A stretch of DNA of 64,000 nucleotides from Burhinus oedicnemus (taxonomy: Eukaryota > Chordata > Aves > Charadriiformes > Burhinidae): contig VFFE01007109.1 of the NCBI GenBank assembly GCA_008921705.1, positions 758,489-822,488 of the forward strand. The letters are read 5' to 3'. Shown here one piece after another: positions 60,471 through 64,000 of this stretch. Position 1 is the stretch's first letter; each line of letters begins with the position of its first letter. A program made the position numbers and the translations under genes. The notes under the pieces are model-generated. The model did no database searches. It had not been told where the DNA came from and saw nothing but the letters and a program-made list of their open reading frames with translations.

Positions 60471-63400
60471 AACTTGCATTTTTCCTGTGGTAGGCAGCTA
60501 TTCTGCAACCACTTAACAGCTACGACACTATAAATGATTCTTTCAAAATAAAAATATCCATCAATGTACTTTTCTTTCAATGATGACAACAAGGTTAGTA
60601 GTCAGTTAGATATTGGCACTTTGGAAGTAACTTTTGTGGTCCAGGCTCGAGAGTTTAAATGATGAAAGTAGAAGAGCTAAGAAGCTAGAGGTTTATTAAA
60701 TCTGTCTATTCAACTACATAAGTAACAGAGTGAGTTGTCCAGTACCACCAATGTAATGAACTTGCCGCAGTTTCAAATACATACAGTTGTTCCTGGCTAG
60801 GGAACTTTGAGAATCCTATGGCTAATTGATAAGCGTGTACAAATAGAGGGGCATGTCCATGCACATCTTAAATATTGGTAACTCATTTTAGGATTGTCTG
60901 CAGTTTGCATGCTGACAGACCTTCCCTAAAACTGTAAAACCTCCGTCATTAGTGCAAGATAGTGCTGATCTCATCTTGGCTTGTATACAAAGCTCTTTAT
61001 AGAAGACATTATTTCTGGGGTGGAGGATGCTGTAAGACTGTCAGAAAACTGCAGTGCACACTCATTTTGGCCCTGAGAAACCTCTACCCTGTAACACCCG
61101 AGATGCAATAATTGCCTACTCACAAGATGTGGTGGCCTGCAAAAACGTACAGTAGCATTTGCACAGATCGTTCCTACATAGTTTCCCCGTAGCATGTCAT
61201 TAGCCGGTATCTGCAGAGAGGCATAGTGAGGAAGAAGGGAATTAAATCAATTGTTTTGCTTGTAAAACAATTCCCTCAATCATATGCAAGAGAGAAGCAG
61301 CGTGGCTCAGTGAACTATTGGGTTGAAACGCACGCACTGAGCAGGTCTACCCTGTCTCGAGCAGCCCCGTTTGTTACATCGGCAACGTGACAGTGAGCAG
61401 AAAACCTTCTGCAGGCACAGGGAGAAGAGACACAGTGAGATTGGAGCATTTCTTCTTTTAACACCCCCCCCGAAAATGTTTGGAAAACACCTGCCATTTG
61501 GGGAAATTTCTTCTCTTACAAAGTTGCTCTTTAGGAGCGACTTGGGAGTATCTGGAGAGATGGGGGGGCGGGCAGATAAAAATGTTTCCAGCTTCCTTTC
61601 GGTTTGATAGTAGAGGATCTTGAGGGTGCTAGAAAAGCCCTGAATGTGTCTGCAGCAGTGATACCACCTCTGCCACAGCTAAGGACAAGTCCATAAGAGG
61701 AATTTGAAGAGACCTTGGAAAGTGAGCATAGGGAGCTCTGGGGTAGCAGTTTCTTACTCAAAGCATGGACCAAGGCATTCTGGATGATACACGTGATCCT
61801 GTATGACTAACAGATGCAGAAAGATTCCCGGATTTGTCTGCGAGTATTTCTGTGCTAGGCTTCTGTTTAGAAATCTTGGCCTAAGAAGACAATGCAATTT
61901 TTCCATTCACTTCTGCCACAGTCAGGATATCAGACGGTGATTGTGAACCAATAGCATATGAGAAACTCAGTAACGTGACACAAACATCCCTGAACTTTTG
62001 TGATCTGTTCCTCTAATTATCCTGAGGAAATTACAGCACCCTTTATGGAATAAGAGCATTATAAAAATAGCAGCTTGTTCTATGGTTATGAAATTCTCTG
62101 GTTACAATGTGTCAATTTGACAGGTGCATAAAAATTAAATTGACTTATTTACTAATGTCTTTGGTAGGTGAAGGCGCCACCATTATTACAAATGTTACAG
62201 AAAGCTGAAGAATACTAATTACCAAAACACACACGTCATAATATCAAAGCACAGAGACACTGGGTGGAAGCAAAAAGAAGCTGAATCCTCAGTATTTTTT
62301 CAGGATATAAACTACTTATACTTAGATAATCTTACAATATAACAATACCCACTGTGCAGGGTATGTATCATTCCCAAGTATCACTTAGAAACAGAGATTC
62401 AGAAAGACTGCTTAGACCTTTGAATGTTACACTCACTCTATCAGTGTAATTTACTGTTTTTAATACACAACTGAAATGCTACAGAAAACAAAATGTTGGA
62501 TTATAATTTATTTTACATTACTGAAAGGCACTTCCTCCAACAGTGTATTCTGCATTATTGAAAACAGAGCATTGGCCCTTGCTATTCTGCTGGTACAGCT
62601 CATGTCACCATTACTGGACCAGATGGCTCTGATCTGCAGCCCTTTCTCAGGATCTGATGTTTATGGTGGGGCATTGGCAAGGCCTAGGGGTTTTACCTCT
62701 CCCAAAATGAAATCTGACAACTCACCAGCTCCCATATCAGCACCTAGATTGCACATCCCTGCATACTAGCCATGGTTAGCCAATCCCTAGCCAAGCAAGC
62801 AAGGATGGCTTTATCCTATGCTGCACCATGACAGCAACCATTTAAAGCAATTCACAAACAAAAGAAAGCATTCACTATTCTTTCACCCAGTGATGGAAAG
62901 CATCTGTGTCATAGTTGAGAGCCAAAGGAAAGTTCCATACATACATTCTCCTGCCTAAGCACAACTGCTTCTTCCAGTGCTTGAGATGATAACCTGGCCT
63001 ACTTGTCCAGCTTGGGACAAACAGCAAGTCCTCAACCTTCAATTTCTTGGTGCCCTGATTCTTCCCAGGGTCTGCATCCCTCCCTCTCTCTTTCTCTTCC
63101 CCACCCCGATCTCTCTAAAACCCCCTTCTCTTTCCTCGGGACAGAAGAATAGCAATTTTCCCTGGCTATCAAGTGAGCCCTGGAAAAAGTAAACCATCCT
63201 ACTCTGGACTGTTACTGTGACAATTTAAAGCCGTGCATCCAAAGTTATCTTACCTGCGCCAGCACTTTCCTTTTCCCTCTTCTAATTTTAAAGATCATTT
63301 TAAAGACTTCCTTGACATAAAGCTGCATTCACTCAGGCAGCAATGCACAAGTTTGAAGAAACCCACAATACACATCAGAATAATGCAGAGAGCTCATCAT

Positions 63401-63677
63401 GACTCATTCTTACTTTCTCCGTGTTCACTGAAAGCAGTTTTACATTTGTGAACTGCATGATACCACCGAACGGTACCCGAGTGCCTTCTCTGGGTGACAA
63501 AACTTACCACTGCCAATTTGTTGGCCTTATATTCAGAGCAGAGCTGTATCCATTCTGTTCCTGTCCCCAGGCCCACCCTGCACCAGTCCCCCATCCTCAG
63601 CCTCCAGCCAGCGGGCACCCCGCTGAGCACTCCTTCCAGCCTCCCTGGGCCCCCTTACCACAGCCACTGGCTCACCA
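60471..63677. other. Unique sequence, nothing recognised
   Basis: C-rich (61463-61471) and G-rich (61562-61571) runs occur near a locally GC-richer stretch at 61.3-61.8 kb. Frames up to 97 codons, none recognised. Confidence 0.5.
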
Positions 63678-63690
63678 CAGCACCACGGAC
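63678..63690 (+). promoter_or_regulatory. RE1/NRSE-like site (left half plus GGAC)
   Basis: CAGCACCACGGAC is identical to 13 consecutive bases of the RE1/NRSE consensus bound by REST, but the right half continues TTGCAG instead of AGCGCC. It lies in a GC-richer patch (63560-63700). It may be a half-site or degenerate RE1; REST binding is not shown. Confidence 0.35.
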
Positions 63691-64000
63691 TTGCAGCCGC
63701 TTTTTAAGATGGCAAAAGGGAGGAAGATGGACCCTATTTGCTCTGAATTGCTGTATTGTTGGTGTGTGTCTTCCACCCATCTTTGCTATAGTTCTGCTTG
63801 GATCACCTACTAGAGTGTCAACTGAAAATACATGCCACAGTAACACCGTTATCTTTAAGACATTAACGTTTACCAGCTGTTCAGGTACCTTGACATCTGA
63901 CAAAAACTAAGGAAATATTATGGCATCTGTATGTCGCACAGGCAAATAACCAAACTTAAATCAAACGTTACATCGTTTTTCATTGCTGACTATCCAAGTA
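63691..64000. other. Window end, nothing recognised
   Basis: Two overlapping plus-strand frames (130 and 138 codons, starting 63421 and 63494) cross the GC-richer patch and end by 63910. They have no domain and are probably chance products of the local composition. A decent acceptor (CTGTCCCCAG) ends at 63570 without a matching donor. Confidence 0.45.

Noticed and set aside
1..64000. CRISPR arrays, operons, phage or integrative elements, LTR retroviruses
   Set aside because: No regularly spaced repeats, no co-directional gene series, no primer-binding site, and no paired long terminal repeats were seen; the sequence is vertebrate in character.

Overview
This window reads as vertebrate, almost certainly avian, nuclear DNA. 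It is AT-rich and intergenic or deep-intronic. It carries several CR1 non-LTR retrotransposons whose 3' ends have the ATTCTRTG-type tail characteristic of birds, some very old sauropsid dispersed repeats, and long homopolymer tracts. I found no operon, ribosome-binding-site logic, CRISPR array, tRNA or rRNA gene, and no exon of a host gene that I can name. Most reading frames of 60 to 190 codons here are what random AT-rich DNA of this length produces; only the ones with extra support are listed.

Layout: 1-22 kb is unique sequence with poly(A)/poly(T) tracts, one CRE plus TATA-box pair (4.27-4.31 kb), a G-quadruplex-prone tract (5.58 kb) and a GC-richer patch with a YY1-like site and a nuclear-receptor everted repeat (12.06-12.56 kb). 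22.69-23.10 kb is the 3' end of a minus-strand CR1. 24.3-24.4 kb is a GA mirror tract. 24.77-25.81 kb is a minus-strand frame with five internal stops, perhaps a decayed coding sequence of unknown origin. 26.08-26.21 kb may be a DNA-transposon remnant. 27.0-27.7 kb is GC-richer, with a possible noncoding exon and a run of 19 G. 28.42-28.79 kb is an internal fragment of a plus-strand CR1. 29.8-40.3 kb holds several copies or half copies of an ancient palindromic sauropsid repeat. 42.3 and 44.5-44.8 kb are plus-strand CR1 3' ends. 45.3-46.1 kb has unusually long minus-strand frames without homology. 48.44-49.96 kb is the best element, a minus-strand CR1 with a recognisable but frameshifted reverse transcriptase. 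52.8-54.5 kb is a far older CR1/L3-like element. 55-64 kb is mostly unique, with candidate CTCF and RE1/NRSE sites and stretches that could be conserved noncoding sequence.

No new biological system is evident. The items most worth checking are the broken frame at 24.77-25.81 kb, the layered CR1 and palindromic-repeat history, and a few regulatory motif candidates. None of these was tested by alignment, so subfamily names, conservation and regulatory function remain inferences.
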